From assembly GCF_000754805.1 (NCBI RefSeq), contig NZ_KN150731.1, forward strand, positions 2,715,886-2,779,885: 64,000 bases of DNA. Reading direction: 5' to 3'. The DNA comes from Yersinia frederiksenii ATCC 33641. GTDB taxonomy: Bacteria; Pseudomonadota; Gammaproteobacteria; Enterobacterales; Enterobacteriaceae. Positions 47,503-54,787 of this stretch are shown piece by piece; position 1 is the first letter of the stretch, and each line of letters begins with the position of its first letter. The notes below the pieces were generated by a model that searched no databases, was not told the origin of the DNA, and saw only the letters and a list, made by a program, of their open reading frames with translations. The translations under genes and the position numbers were made by a program.

Positions 47503-47610
47503 GAGTGAATAGTAGTGAACACTTGGTGAATAGTTTCGAATGAACTGTTCACCCTTTTATTTATTGATTATTAATACTTTTTTCTCAAAGTGAAGAGTAG
47601 TGAACAGTTT
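47503..47610. repeat. P4-type iterons, probable replication origin
   Basis: Closely packed GTGAAnAG units: GTGAATAGTAGTGAACAC, GGTGAATAG, an inverted CTGTTCACCC at 47545-47554, then GTGAAGAGTAGTGAACAG. They lie beside an AT-rich tract, the usual make-up of P4 ori1, to which alpha binds through type I repeats. A second set lies on the other side of alpha at 41491-41594. Confidence 0.65.
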
Positions 47611-47661
47611 TTATAGAACTATTATTTTTATGGCCATATTTAAGCTGATGTAGAGCGTGTG

Positions 47662-47681
47662 TTGTATGGGAAATGGCACAA
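47662..47681 (+). promoter_or_regulatory. Delta/Ogr activator box of the sid promoter
   Basis: TTGT, then exactly 12 nt, then ACAA. This fits the TGT-N12-ACA sites bound by P2 Ogr and P4 Delta near -55 of late promoters. The box ends 73 bp before the sid start, leaving room for a late promoter. Confidence 0.65.
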
Positions 47682-47754
47682 CGGGCATGGATTGAGACGT
47701 TGTGTGAGAGCTTGCAAAATGACTCCACCTTGACCGACACGGAGTTATAACGAG

Positions 47755-48456
47755 ATGAGCCAAACAACCCCACACCCGATTACACCCGCCCTTGAAAGCT
47801 TCAAAGCGGCGAAAGCGCAACACCTGAAGAATGAAGCAACCTACGAAGAAATTATGGCATCCATTGCCCGCAGTCAGCAAAAGCAACGCGACGCCGAAAA
47901 CCAGAGCCAACAGGCTGACGGCAGTTGGCGCAAACTGTTTCGTAGCTTGCGCGGTGAAATGACCGAGGAACTGCAAACCGAGCATATCCGCCGGATTTCA
48001 CAACGGGAGCTGGCGCAGGAATTCGGTCATCTGGTTGAAGAGCTGGAGTTGGATAAAGATTACACGTCACTGCAATTATGCGCTTCTGCAAGACCCTATA
48101 AAGACACGCATAAAGTAGCGTTGATGGAATATGCGAGGATGGAAATGTCTGCCGCAATGAAAACCTTGTCACCAGAACTCATCCGGGCAGTGAAAATAAA
48201 GGTCGCTGTGAACGAACTCTACACAGATTCATCATCAGAGAAGGCTCTGGGTACACTGACAGCGACTCTTCTTTCATTAGCGGGACGCTATGCGTTTGAT
48301 ATGGAGAAAGAATCGATATTAGCCGAACTCACACTACAACCACCACAGCCGGGTTATGTGGACTCTGACTTAAACAACAGCCCGATGAAACGAGGGTTAT
48401 TAGGGCAGCGTATTCGAGATAAACGAGCAAAACTAAATCCAGCCGGGGAGCAATAA
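47755..48456 (+). CDS. sid: Sid-like capsid size determination protein
   Basis: A 233-residue helical protein that follows the P4 Sid pattern: PALESFKAAKAQHLKNEATYEEI, then a WRKLFRSLRGEMTEELQTEHIRRISQRELAQEF block closely resembling P4 Sid. In P4, Sid forms an external scaffold that makes helper phage P2 build small T=4 capsids that exclude the helper genome. The next gene, 2 nt after the stop, is delta. Identification rests on remembered similarity and on position. Confidence 0.8.
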   Translation: MSQTTPHPITPALESFKAAKAQHLKNEATYEEIMASIARSQQKQRDAENQSQQADGSWRKLFRSLRGEMTEELQTEHIRRISQRELAQEFGHLVEELELDKDYTSLQLCASARPYKDTHKVALMEYARMEMSAAMKTLSPELIRAVKIKVAVNELYTDSSSEKALGTLTATLLSLAGRYAFDMEKESILAELTLQPPQPGYVDSDLNNSPMKRGLLGQRIRDKRAKLNPAGEQ

Positions 48457-48458
48457 TT

Positions 48459-48704
48459 ATGATGCGTTGTCCTGTGTGTAAACATGCATCTCATACTCGC
48501 GCCAGTCGCTATTTATCTGAGCAGACCAAAGAGGCGTATTATCAGTGTCAGAATATAGAATGTTCTTGTACCTTTAAATCGATTGAGAGTGTGGATAAAA
48601 TAATTACTCGCCCTCCGGTTAAAGAGCCTGAAATAATACCTGATGTTATTCTACCAGAACGAAAAGTATTAAATCGCTACGGTTCTAACGCGCGAATTCA
48701 TTAA
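48459..48704 (+). CDS. Ogr/Delta zinc-finger late transcription activator
   Basis: An 81-residue protein with the Ogr/Delta zinc finger: MMRCPVCKHASHTRASRYLSEQTKEAYYQCQNIECSCTFK, four cysteines in a CxxC ... CxxxxC arrangement. Delta activates satellite and P2 late promoters through TGT-N12-ACA boxes; one lies before sid. The gene directly follows sid and is followed by two terminators. Confidence 0.92.
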   Translation: MMRCPVCKHASHTRASRYLSEQTKEAYYQCQNIECSCTFKSIESVDKIITRPPVKEPEIIPDVILPERKVLNRYGSNARIH

Positions 48705-48712
48705 TATTCCCA

Positions 48713-48745
48713 CTCCGCCTGTAACCTCTCAAGGCGGGGACTTTT
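48713..48745 (+). terminator. Terminator after delta
   Basis: CCGCCT pairs with AGGCGG around an 11-nt loop, followed by GGACTTTTCTT. It lies about 10 bp past the delta stop. Confidence 0.65.
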
Positions 48746-48764
48746 CTTCGACGCTCACCACTAC

Positions 48765-48790
48765 GCCCTTGCCGTTCAAGGGCTTTTTCT
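48765..48790 (+). terminator. Second terminator after delta
   Basis: GCCCTT pairs with AAGGGC around a 7-nt loop, followed by five Ts and CT. It is a tandem backup to the previous terminator, isolating the late operon from the cargo genes on the opposite strand. Confidence 0.75.
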
Positions 48791-48815
48791 CTGGCTAGCC
48801 TGCCAAAAAGAGCAC

Positions 48816-48925
48816 TGCATGCATATAGTGCATGAATTTGCATGCAACACCCCAGCATCAAAACATCTGAAACACCGCACCACAAGGGCTTGTAGGCTCT
48901 CTATGTCATGCATGAAAAGTGCATG
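48816..48925. repeat. Five TGCATG repeats next to the cos-like site
   Basis: TGCATG occurs at 48816, 48829, 48839, 48909 and 48920, three in one cluster and two in another, often within GTGCATGA or TTGCATGC. No gene overlaps them, and the cos-like sequence begins about 12 bp further on. They may be recognised by a packaging enzyme or regulator. Confidence 0.5.
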
Positions 48926-48936
48926 ATAAAGTCAGA

Positions 48937-48965
48937 GCGCGTAGGCGGGGGACCATTGCGCGCTA
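48937..48965. other. Candidate P2/P4-type cos site
   Basis: GCGCGTAGGCGGGG at 48937-48950, then GACCATTGCGCGCT to 48964. From memory the P2 cos sequence is GGCGAGGCGGGGAAAGCAC followed by a TGCGCGCT segment; the GGCGGGG core, spacing and right flank agree. It lies in non-coding DNA after delta. Confidence 0.5.
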
Positions 48966-49054
48966 GCCATAATCATGGAAAAAAAGCACAAACTTAACTT
49001 TAAATTAATAACTGTAAATTGGTAATGGCACTCCCAGAAAAATTTCAATTAATA

Positions 49055-49729
49055 TTAATATTTACAATCTGAGTTATTATTATCTGATAACAGCTTACCA
49101 ACTGTCTTTCTTAAAAAGAAATTACTTTCAATTGGTATATTTTTATATTCATTAATTGGCGAAAAATGTTCAAAAAAAACTCTTGCTAAATTTACTGATC
49201 TTTTTTCTTTAGTGTTTTTTTTCTTTAAATCGATAAGAGACCCTATAACGGACTCACTAACTTTCAGACATGAAAATTTTCTTGAGATATCATCCCTTGA
49301 AAATACAGGCTCTTTAATCTCTGCACTCTTTGCTATTAAAATAGTTCTTACGCACCAAGATAGTCGTTTATTTAAGAGCGCGAAATTCTTAATTTTATTA
49401 TGTTCATTCAAAATAAACCGTCCCAAAGTGGACGCGATAGAAATCTCTTCACAATACGAATCTTTATACTCGAAACAATCTTTTAAAGTATTAAGCATCT
49501 CCTTGTTGAATATTGGCTTACTTTCCTCCTTAATATGCAGTGCGAAAAGGTTCCCAGCTCTCATGATTTCAAAAGCTTTTCTTTCAGGGTAAAGTGCTAT
49601 ATTAAAATTACCATTTATATACATTCTATATTCGTTTTGATCATGTATAGAAAAAAAATCAATATCAGATGATGCATCTTGATCACCACGTGCACAACTG
49701 CCATACAATGCTAAACATTTAATATTCAT
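49055..49729 (-). CDS. Minimal nucleotidyltransferase-fold protein, cargo gene 2
   Basis: About 224 residues. Counting from the ATG ending at 49729, the N-terminus reads MNIKCLALYGSCARGDQDASSDIDFF, a polymerase-beta-type nucleotidyltransferase signature: G10-S11, then D22-x-D24 (hG-S-x10-DxD). The rest is helical and Lys-rich with no other domain I recognise. Candidates are an MNT-type AMP transferase, an antitoxin-like modifier, an aminoglycoside-type transferase or a signal-nucleotide maker. The ATG overlaps the TGA of the upstream gene (ATGA), which I prefer to an ATG five codons earlier. AT-rich, in the P4 defence-hotspot position. Confidence 0.75.
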   Translation of the reverse strand: MNIKCLALYGSCARGDQDASSDIDFFSIHDQNEYRMYINGNFNIALYPERKAFEIMRAGNLFALHIKEESKPIFNKEMLNTLKDCFEYKDSYCEEISIASTLGRFILNEHNKIKNFALLNKRLSWCVRTILIAKSAEIKEPVFSRDDISRKFSCLKVSESVIGSLIDLKKKNTKEKRSVNLARVFFEHFSPINEYKNIPIESNFFLRKTVGKLLSDNNNSDCKY

Positions 49730-50754
49730 TGTCTTGTACTGCATATTCTGTTAATCAAAGTTGGTATTATTATTGCATACCACCATAAACCAAGGCACAT
49801 ATTTAATAGCATGACACATTGTTGAGATGTTGCAGTTTCTTTTGTGACATGCTTCGTATATCCAGCTAGGAATGTAATATCTATACTTTTAATTAAACTA
49901 CCAAGAACAGTTGTTCCAAAATAGCTATAATAGTATATGCAAAATGCTAGTATTAGAAGCAGACCAACCATGAGCGCACGAAACAACCCATTACCCCAAT
50001 TATTCACAAATCCAGAAACACAAAGTATCAATAATTCAAACTTAGTAGCAACCATTTTAAATCTAGAATATATTTTTTTAAATAAACCATCTTCATTACC
50101 AGCATTATACTTATATTTATAAATTCTAGCTCTTGTTCTACTTATTAAGTAAATTTTAACAGAGTTATAATACAAATCATCATCTGCTGTTGACGATAGT
50201 GAGTTTAAAACCATTCTTGCCATTTTTGCCTTAGTAGTCTCAAATCTAGATGTTTGATATTCAGCCGTGGTTCCTTTCTCTTTCAAAACTGATTCATCTA
50301 AATTTGTATATCCTGATTTTATTAACACCTCAGAGTTTATCTGTGTATTTTCAAAAATAGTTTCATTTCCTGAAAATGAAGTATCTGTAAATTCACAGTC
50401 ATTGAATTGGCAATTTTCGAATTTAGCCATAGCCAAGCTACATTTTTCAAATATACAATTCTGAAACTTAGTGTTTTTAAAAAATGAATAGCCAAAAGAC
50501 ACTTTTTTAAACGTACATTTTTTGAAATTCAACTTTGTTACATTTAATTCACCATAAAAATCACATTCTTTAAAATTTGTATCTTTAACAATTTTAATAT
50601 TGTCTACAACCGTTGCCAAGTCAAAGAGTCCCAGACACGGGCCAGTATTATGCTTGAGATCGTCAAAACTCATACATACAAAATCACTTAATTCAATTAA
50701 TGGATCATAAATGACATCCCAATAATTACTAATCCTATGCTGTCTTGCTGTCAT
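49726..50754 (-). CDS. Pentapeptide-repeat protein with channel-like membrane domain, cargo gene 1
   Basis: A 342-residue protein. Residues 58-135 form pentapeptide repeats with Phe/Leu in the central position (TNFKECDFYG, LNFKKCTFKKVSFG, AKFENCQFNDCEFTD), a right-handed square beta-helix. Residues 175-235 are helical and basic. The C-terminus has a hydrophobic helix (258-277), a re-entrant-looking segment SIDITFLAGYTKH (290-302) and another helix (314-335), as in 2TM pore-loop channels, though GYT replaces the GYG filter. It starts just 3 bp beyond the integrase stop region and is coupled to the nucleotidyltransferase by an ATGA overlap. I infer a membrane effector. Confidence 0.75.
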   Translation of the reverse strand: MTARQHRISNYWDVIYDPLIELSDFVCMSFDDLKHNTGPCLGLFDLATVVDNIKIVKDTNFKECDFYGELNVTKLNFKKCTFKKVSFGYSFFKNTKFQNCIFEKCSLAMAKFENCQFNDCEFTDTSFSGNETIFENTQINSEVLIKSGYTNLDESVLKEKGTTAEYQTSRFETTKAKMARMVLNSLSSTADDDLYYNSVKIYLISRTRARIYKYKYNAGNEDGLFKKIYSRFKMVATKFELLILCVSGFVNNWGNGLFRALMVGLLLILAFCIYYYSYFGTTVLGSLIKSIDITFLAGYTKHVTKETATSQQCVMLLNMCLGLWWYAIIIPTLINRICSTRQ

Positions 50755-50757
50755 AAA

Positions 50758-51936
50758 TTAGCCACACCCTTTCGTGTATAAAAAATCAGCATACCACTGC
50801 AACATCTCTCTACGTTTTTCAAGATACTGCGCATGATTATAAGTACCGCGAATACTGTTCTTATCAACGTGAGCCAATTGTAGCTCTATCCATGCACTAT
50901 CATAACCTTGCTCATGTAATATCGTTGACATGGTATGTCTAAATCCGTGACCCGTCGCACGGCCTTTATAACCCAATAATTCAATGACCTGACTTACTGC
51001 CTCTTTGCTTATAGGCTTTTTACGGTCATTTCGTCCAATGAAAATATAAGGGTAATGCCCGGTGATGGGTAAAAGCTGTTTAAATAGCGCTATAACCTGC
51101 GTAGACAGTGGAACGGTATGAGGGCGGCGCATTTTCATTCGTTCTGCTGGAATCTCCCACAAGCCACTCTCAAGATCGATTTCCTGCCAAGTAGCAAAAC
51201 GCATTTCCTTAGTTCGCACACCAGTTAACATCAATATCTTTACGGCGTTCTTGGTTATGATGCTGCCGGTGTACCCCTCTAGGTCACGAATAAAATATGG
51301 CATTTCTTCAGCAGACAGGAACGGATAGTGCTGCTTCTTTGGTGTGCTTAATGCGCTGGCAAGGTCAGGGGCGGGATTATATTCAGCACGACCAGTAATA
51401 ATGGCATAACGGAATACTTCCCCGCAGCGCTGACGTACTTTGCGAGTTTTTTCTAAGGCTCCACGCTTTTCGATACGTTGGAGCACATCAAGTAATTCCA
51501 GCGGTGTGATTTCTGCAATTGGCCGTTTACCAATATATGGGAATATATCCGCCTCGAAGGTACTCATGATTTCTTCCCTATAGCCCAATGACCAGCGATC
51601 GGCTTTGGCTTTATGCCACTCACGGCTTATGGCCTCAAAAGAGTTTTCCGATGAAAGCCTCTGCGCTAACTTCTCAGCCTTTTTTAGCTCTGCGGGATCT
51701 GTTCCATCTGCAACCTGCTTACGTGCCATATCTCGCTTAGAGCGAGCTTCAGCTAGGGATATCAGGTCATAAGTTCCTAATGACATTAATCGAGCTTTAC
51801 CGGCAAAACGATAGCGAAAGCGCCATCCTTTACTGCCGTTAGGTTCAATTAAGAGTGATAGCCCTTGCCCGTCACTCAGGGTATAGGCTTTTTCTTGTGG
51901 TTTAGCACGGCGAATCTGGATATCTGAAAGTGGCAT
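50758..51936 (-). CDS. int: P4-type tyrosine integrase
   Basis: A 392-residue integrase: an N-terminal DUF4102 arm-binding domain ([43 protein letters not shown]), a SAM-like core-binding domain, and the catalytic domain with Arg in [12 protein letters not shown], His-x-x-Arg in GHGFRHTMS, His in LAHVD and the Tyr in GTYNHAQY. It recombines the attP of the satellite with the 3' end of selC, which lies 162 bp upstream. Its own remnant cousin is found beside attL. Confidence 0.95.
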   Translation of the reverse strand: MPLSDIQIRRAKPQEKAYTLSDGQGLSLLIEPNGSKGWRFRYRFAGKARLMSLGTYDLISLAEARSKRDMARKQVADGTDPAELKKAEKLAQRLSSENSFEAISREWHKAKADRWSLGYREEIMSTFEADIFPYIGKRPIAEITPLELLDVLQRIEKRGALEKTRKVRQRCGEVFRYAIITGRAEYNPAPDLASALSTPKKQHYPFLSAEEMPYFIRDLEGYTGSIITKNAVKILMLTGVRTKEMRFATWQEIDLESGLWEIPAERMKMRRPHTVPLSTQVIALFKQLLPITGHYPYIFIGRNDRKKPISKEAVSQVIELLGYKGRATGHGFRHTMSTILHEQGYDSAWIELQLAHVDKNSIRGTYNHAQYLEKRREMLQWYADFLYTKGCG

Positions 51937-51966
51937 GTGTATAGCTCAAAAAGGTATAGGGTAATT

Positions 51967-51989
51967 CTATACCCTTTACTATACACATT
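51967..51989. repeat. Candidate integrase arm-type sites near attR
   Basis: CTATACCC then CTATACACATT, the counterpart of the block at 41373-41395. It lies between the int start and selC and may also overlap the int promoter, a usual autoregulatory arrangement. Confidence 0.55.
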
Positions 51990-52096
51990 TGTTACGGATT
52001 TAGAGAGATTAACTCGGACGCCCACGGACAATAAAATGCTCTATCTATTGGTTTTATTGGTATTTTTAGGACTTTCTGGGAGTGATACGGAAGAGC

Positions 52097-52116
52097 TTTG
52101 GCGGAAGATCACAGGA
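52097..52116. repeat. attR core at the selC 3' end
   Basis: TTTGGCGGAAGATCACAGGA, overlapping the last 18 bases of selC including CCA, so the tRNA stays intact after integration. It matches attL at 41294-41312 with a single base missing there. Confidence 0.85.
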
Positions 52117-52193
52117 GTCGAACCTGCCAGGGACCGCTGGCGGCCCCATCTGGATTTGAAGTCCAGCCGCCCCACCGGGGACGATGATCTTCC
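52099..52193 (-). tRNA. selC: tRNA-Sec (selenocysteine, UCA)
   Basis: A 95-nt gene with the long acceptor and extra arms of bacterial tRNA-Sec: GGAAGATC at the 5' end pairing with GATCTTCC before GCCA, a long variable arm (GGGGCCGCCAGCGGTCCCTGGC region), and anticodon TCA (plus-strand 52157-52159). It inserts selenocysteine at UGA codons. Its 3' end is the attachment site of the satellite. Confidence 0.95.
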
Positions 52194-52318
52194 ATAAGGA
52201 AAGAGGGTAAGGGAAGGATTATAGCGTGTTTATTGTATGGTGCTATCCATTAGATAAGCATCATGAATAATTCACCCTATTGGAGGGGGCAAAATCATCA
52301 TCTTCGGTATGGAAATGG

Positions 52319-53512
52319 CTAATAACTGACTTCGCCATATTTATCACGGTGTTCTTTCGGGGTAATCGAATAGCCTTTTTTGAATACCGAATAGAAATAT
52401 TGCAGTGATGGATAGCCACACATTTGCGAAATTTCATTGATAGGTAATGAGGTTGCAGACAGTAAATTGCGCGCCCGATCGAGTTTTTCTTCATGAATAA
52501 CACCATGAATAGTCTGCCCTATGTCATCTTTAAAGCGCTTTTCCAAATTCGATCGCGACATCCCCACGGCATCCAGAACTTGCTCAACCTTAATCCCCTT
52601 ACAAGCATGATGGCGGATATAATGCATGGCCTGAATCACTGCCGGATCTCGTAATGAGCGGAAATCCGTGGAACGCCGCGCCATCACTTTGACCGGTGGC
52701 ACCAAAATGCGCTGCAATGACGGGGATTCTTGTTGTTTCTGGCGCTGGTTCAGACGTTGATGCAGTAACTTGGCCGCCCGATACCCCATCTGCCGAGTGC
52801 CTTGCACTACTGACGAAAGCGCCACGCGGGATAAATAACGGGTTAACTCTTCATTATCAATACCAATGACACTCAACTTCTCGGGTACTGCAATATCCAA
52901 ATGCTCACAGACTTGCAATAGATGACGCGCTCTGGCATCAGTTACAGCAATAATACCCGTCTGATGTGGTAATGTTTGTACCCAATCTGCCAACCGATTT
53001 TGTGTGTATTGCCAATTAGCGGGCGCAGTCGCCATCCCCTGATAAACCACGCCCTGATATTGTTCTGCTGCCACTAATTGTCGAAAAGCATATTCCCGCT
53101 CCTGCGCCCAGCGCTTATCACTGCTGGCAGGTAACCCATAGAAAGCAAAGCGGTTTAATCCCTTTTCTTTCAAATGCATAAAAGCGGCCTCTACCAAGGC
53201 CGCATTGTCGGTCGCAATATAATCAACTGGCGGATAATCTTCTGCTTGATGGTAAGACCCTCCCACCCCCACAATCGGGACATCAACATTCACCAACAAT
53301 TGCTCTATCTGTCGATCATCAAAATCAGCAATGACGCCGTCACCCAACCAATCCTTGATATTATCAATGCGGCAACGAAAATCCTCTTCAATAAAGATAT
53401 CCCAGTCGCATTGTGATGCTTGCAGATACTCGCCGACACCTTCCACCACTTGCCGGTCGTACACTTTGTTAGCATTAAATAGCAAGGTTATCCGGTAGCG
53501 TTTCTCAAACAT
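52319..53512 (-). CDS. xylR: Xylose-responsive AraC-family activator XylR
   Basis: About 397 residues. An N-terminal LacI/periplasmic-binding-like sugar domain (FEKRYRITLLFNANKVYDRQVVEG, VIGIDNEELTRYLSRVALSSV) is fused to a C-terminal AraC helix-turn-helix (KGIKVEQVLDAVGMSRSNLEKRFK and INEISQMCGYPSLQYFYSVFKK). I start at the ATG ending at 53512, aligned with E. coli XylR; a 22-codon extension is not conserved. It binds D-xylose and activates the xylA and xylF promoters. Lies downstream of xylFGH here. Confidence 0.94.
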   Translation of the reverse strand: MFEKRYRITLLFNANKVYDRQVVEGVGEYLQASQCDWDIFIEEDFRCRIDNIKDWLGDGVIADFDDRQIEQLLVNVDVPIVGVGGSYHQAEDYPPVDYIATDNAALVEAAFMHLKEKGLNRFAFYGLPASSDKRWAQEREYAFRQLVAAEQYQGVVYQGMATAPANWQYTQNRLADWVQTLPHQTGIIAVTDARARHLLQVCEHLDIAVPEKLSVIGIDNEELTRYLSRVALSSVVQGTRQMGYRAAKLLHQRLNQRQKQQESPSLQRILVPPVKVMARRSTDFRSLRDPAVIQAMHYIRHHACKGIKVEQVLDAVGMSRSNLEKRFKDDIGQTIHGVIHEEKLDRARNLLSATSLPINEISQMCGYPSLQYFYSVFKKGYSITPKEHRDKYGEVSY

Positions 53513-53602
53513 GGAATAGCTCCTGAAATGGGTGGAATAGAAGAGTTGGATGGCAAAGAGATCAATGCAATATCGCATTGATCTCTTTACTGTGAGATAA
53601 GG

Positions 53603-54787
53603 TTACACCCGACGTTTTGTGGCGGAATCCATCCACACGGCCAGCAGCAATATTGCACCTTTGACAATGTATTGCCAGAAAGTCGGCACATCTAGCATGC
53701 TCATCCCATTGTCGAGAGAAGCCATAATAAATGCCCCCATAACCGCCCCTGCAACACTGCCTATCCCTCCGGCAAGGCTGGTGCCGCCAATCACACAGGC
53801 GGCAATAGCATCCAGCTCAGCAATGTTCCCCGCAGAAGGTGAACCCGCGCCCAGACGTGAGCTGAGGATCAAACCTGCCATGGCAACCATCAGGCCGTTA
53901 ATCGCAAATACCGCCAATTTGGTGCGCTCAACGTTCACCCCCGACAAGCGAGCTGCATCAATATTGCCACCAATGGCATAGATCCGACGGCCAAACGCGG
54001 TGCGAGTCGCCATAAATATCCCAGCCAGCATCAATGCCGTAAGAATTAATACCGGAGTAGGAACACCACGATAGTCATTCAATAAATATATGGCACCAAG
54101 AACAATAACAGCGGTAATAGATTGGCGGGTCACATCCCCTTGTGGGGCCGCTACGGGCAGGCCCAACCGGATACGATGACTACGCCGACGCCACTGCCAG
54201 GCAACAAACAGCATCAAACCAATGGCACCAATACCAAATCCGAGCCCATTTGGCAGATAACTTTGACCAATCTGTGACATGGCATTACTGGTCGGTGACA
54301 CCGTGGTGCCGTTGGTGATACCAATCAAGATGCCACGAAAAGCAAGCATCCCAGCGAGGGTGACAATGAACGAAGGCACTTTGCGATAAGCAACCCACCA
54401 CCCGTTCCAAGCTCCGAGCAGTAAACCCAAACCCAATGTAACCACGATAGTGAGCGGCAATGGCCATCCAAGCCACACATCAAAAATTGCCGCGATACCA
54501 CCCAATAGCCCCATCATTGAGCCAACCGATAAATCAATTTCTGCCGAAATAATGACGAAAACCATCCCCACAGCCAAAATTCCGGTAATGGCTGTTTGCC
54601 GCAGTAAATTCGAGATATTTCTGGCGCTAAGATACGCCCCTTCGGTGGTAAAAGTGAAAAAAAGCATAATAACGGCGATCGCCGCCAGCATGACAAAAAC
54701 CTGTAAATTAAGCGATTTTAGCCGAAATAATGGCTTTTTATTGCCATTTTCTGGTGTATTAACTTCAGTTTGATTAGCTTGCGACAT
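53603..54787 (-). CDS. xylH: D-xylose ABC transporter permease XylH
   Basis: A 394-residue inner-membrane permease of the ribose/xylose family with about ten helices and the conserved [17 protein letters not shown] and [28 protein letters not shown] segments. I use the ATG ending at 54787 (MSQANQTEV), with AGGAG 8 nt upstream; a GTG three codons earlier overlaps that ribosome site. It overlaps the xylG 3' end by 14 bp. Confidence 0.94.
   Translation of the reverse strand: MSQANQTEVNTPENGNKKPLFRLKSLNLQVFVMLAAIAVIMLFFTFTTEGAYLSARNISNLLRQTAITGILAVGMVFVIISAEIDLSVGSMMGLLGGIAAIFDVWLGWPLPLTIVVTLGLGLLLGAWNGWWVAYRKVPSFIVTLAGMLAFRGILIGITNGTTVSPTSNAMSQIGQSYLPNGLGFGIGAIGLMLFVAWQWRRRSHRIRLGLPVAAPQGDVTRQSITAVIVLGAIYLLNDYRGVPTPVLILTALMLAGIFMATRTAFGRRIYAIGGNIDAARLSGVNVERTKLAVFAINGLMVAMAGLILSSRLGAGSPSAGNIAELDAIAACVIGGTSLAGGIGSVAGAVMGAFIMASLDNGMSMLDVPTFWQYIVKGAILLLAVWMDSATKRRV

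Larger units (their letters stand above)
47155..47754. other. Satellite origin and divergent promoter region
   Basis: A 600-bp gap between the leftward early operon and rightward sid. It has a CTTTTGCC-type repeat around 47310-47350 (TTTGCCTTCTTTTGCCTTTATTTGCC), an AT-rich block (47390-47480), the iteron cluster at 47503-47610 and the Delta box at 47662-47681. Short frames here are not credible genes. Confidence 0.65.
48705..49054. other. Non-coding region between delta and the cargo genes
   Basis: 350 bp holding two terminators, the TGCATG repeats and the cos-like site. No reading frame here is convincing; P4 would have psu in this area. Confidence 0.6.
41294..52116. mobile_element. P4-like phage satellite integrated at selC
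   Basis: A 10.8-kb element between an attL core at 41294-41312 and attR at the selC 3' end (52097-52116). The gene set is that of coliphage P4: P4-type integrase next to selC, sid and delta facing right, and alpha, ash-like and alpA-like genes facing left. Iterons flank alpha, a Delta-type activator box precedes sid, and a cos-like sequence follows delta. psu was not found. Two non-P4 modules are inserted: a pentapeptide/nucleotidyltransferase pair beside int, and a DnaB-like gene beside alpha. The replication, capsid-sizing and integration genes look intact. Confidence 0.88.

Noticed and set aside
51937-52197. An 86-codon plus-strand frame across selC
   Set aside because: It runs through the tRNA gene on the opposite strand and the attR core; no protein family.
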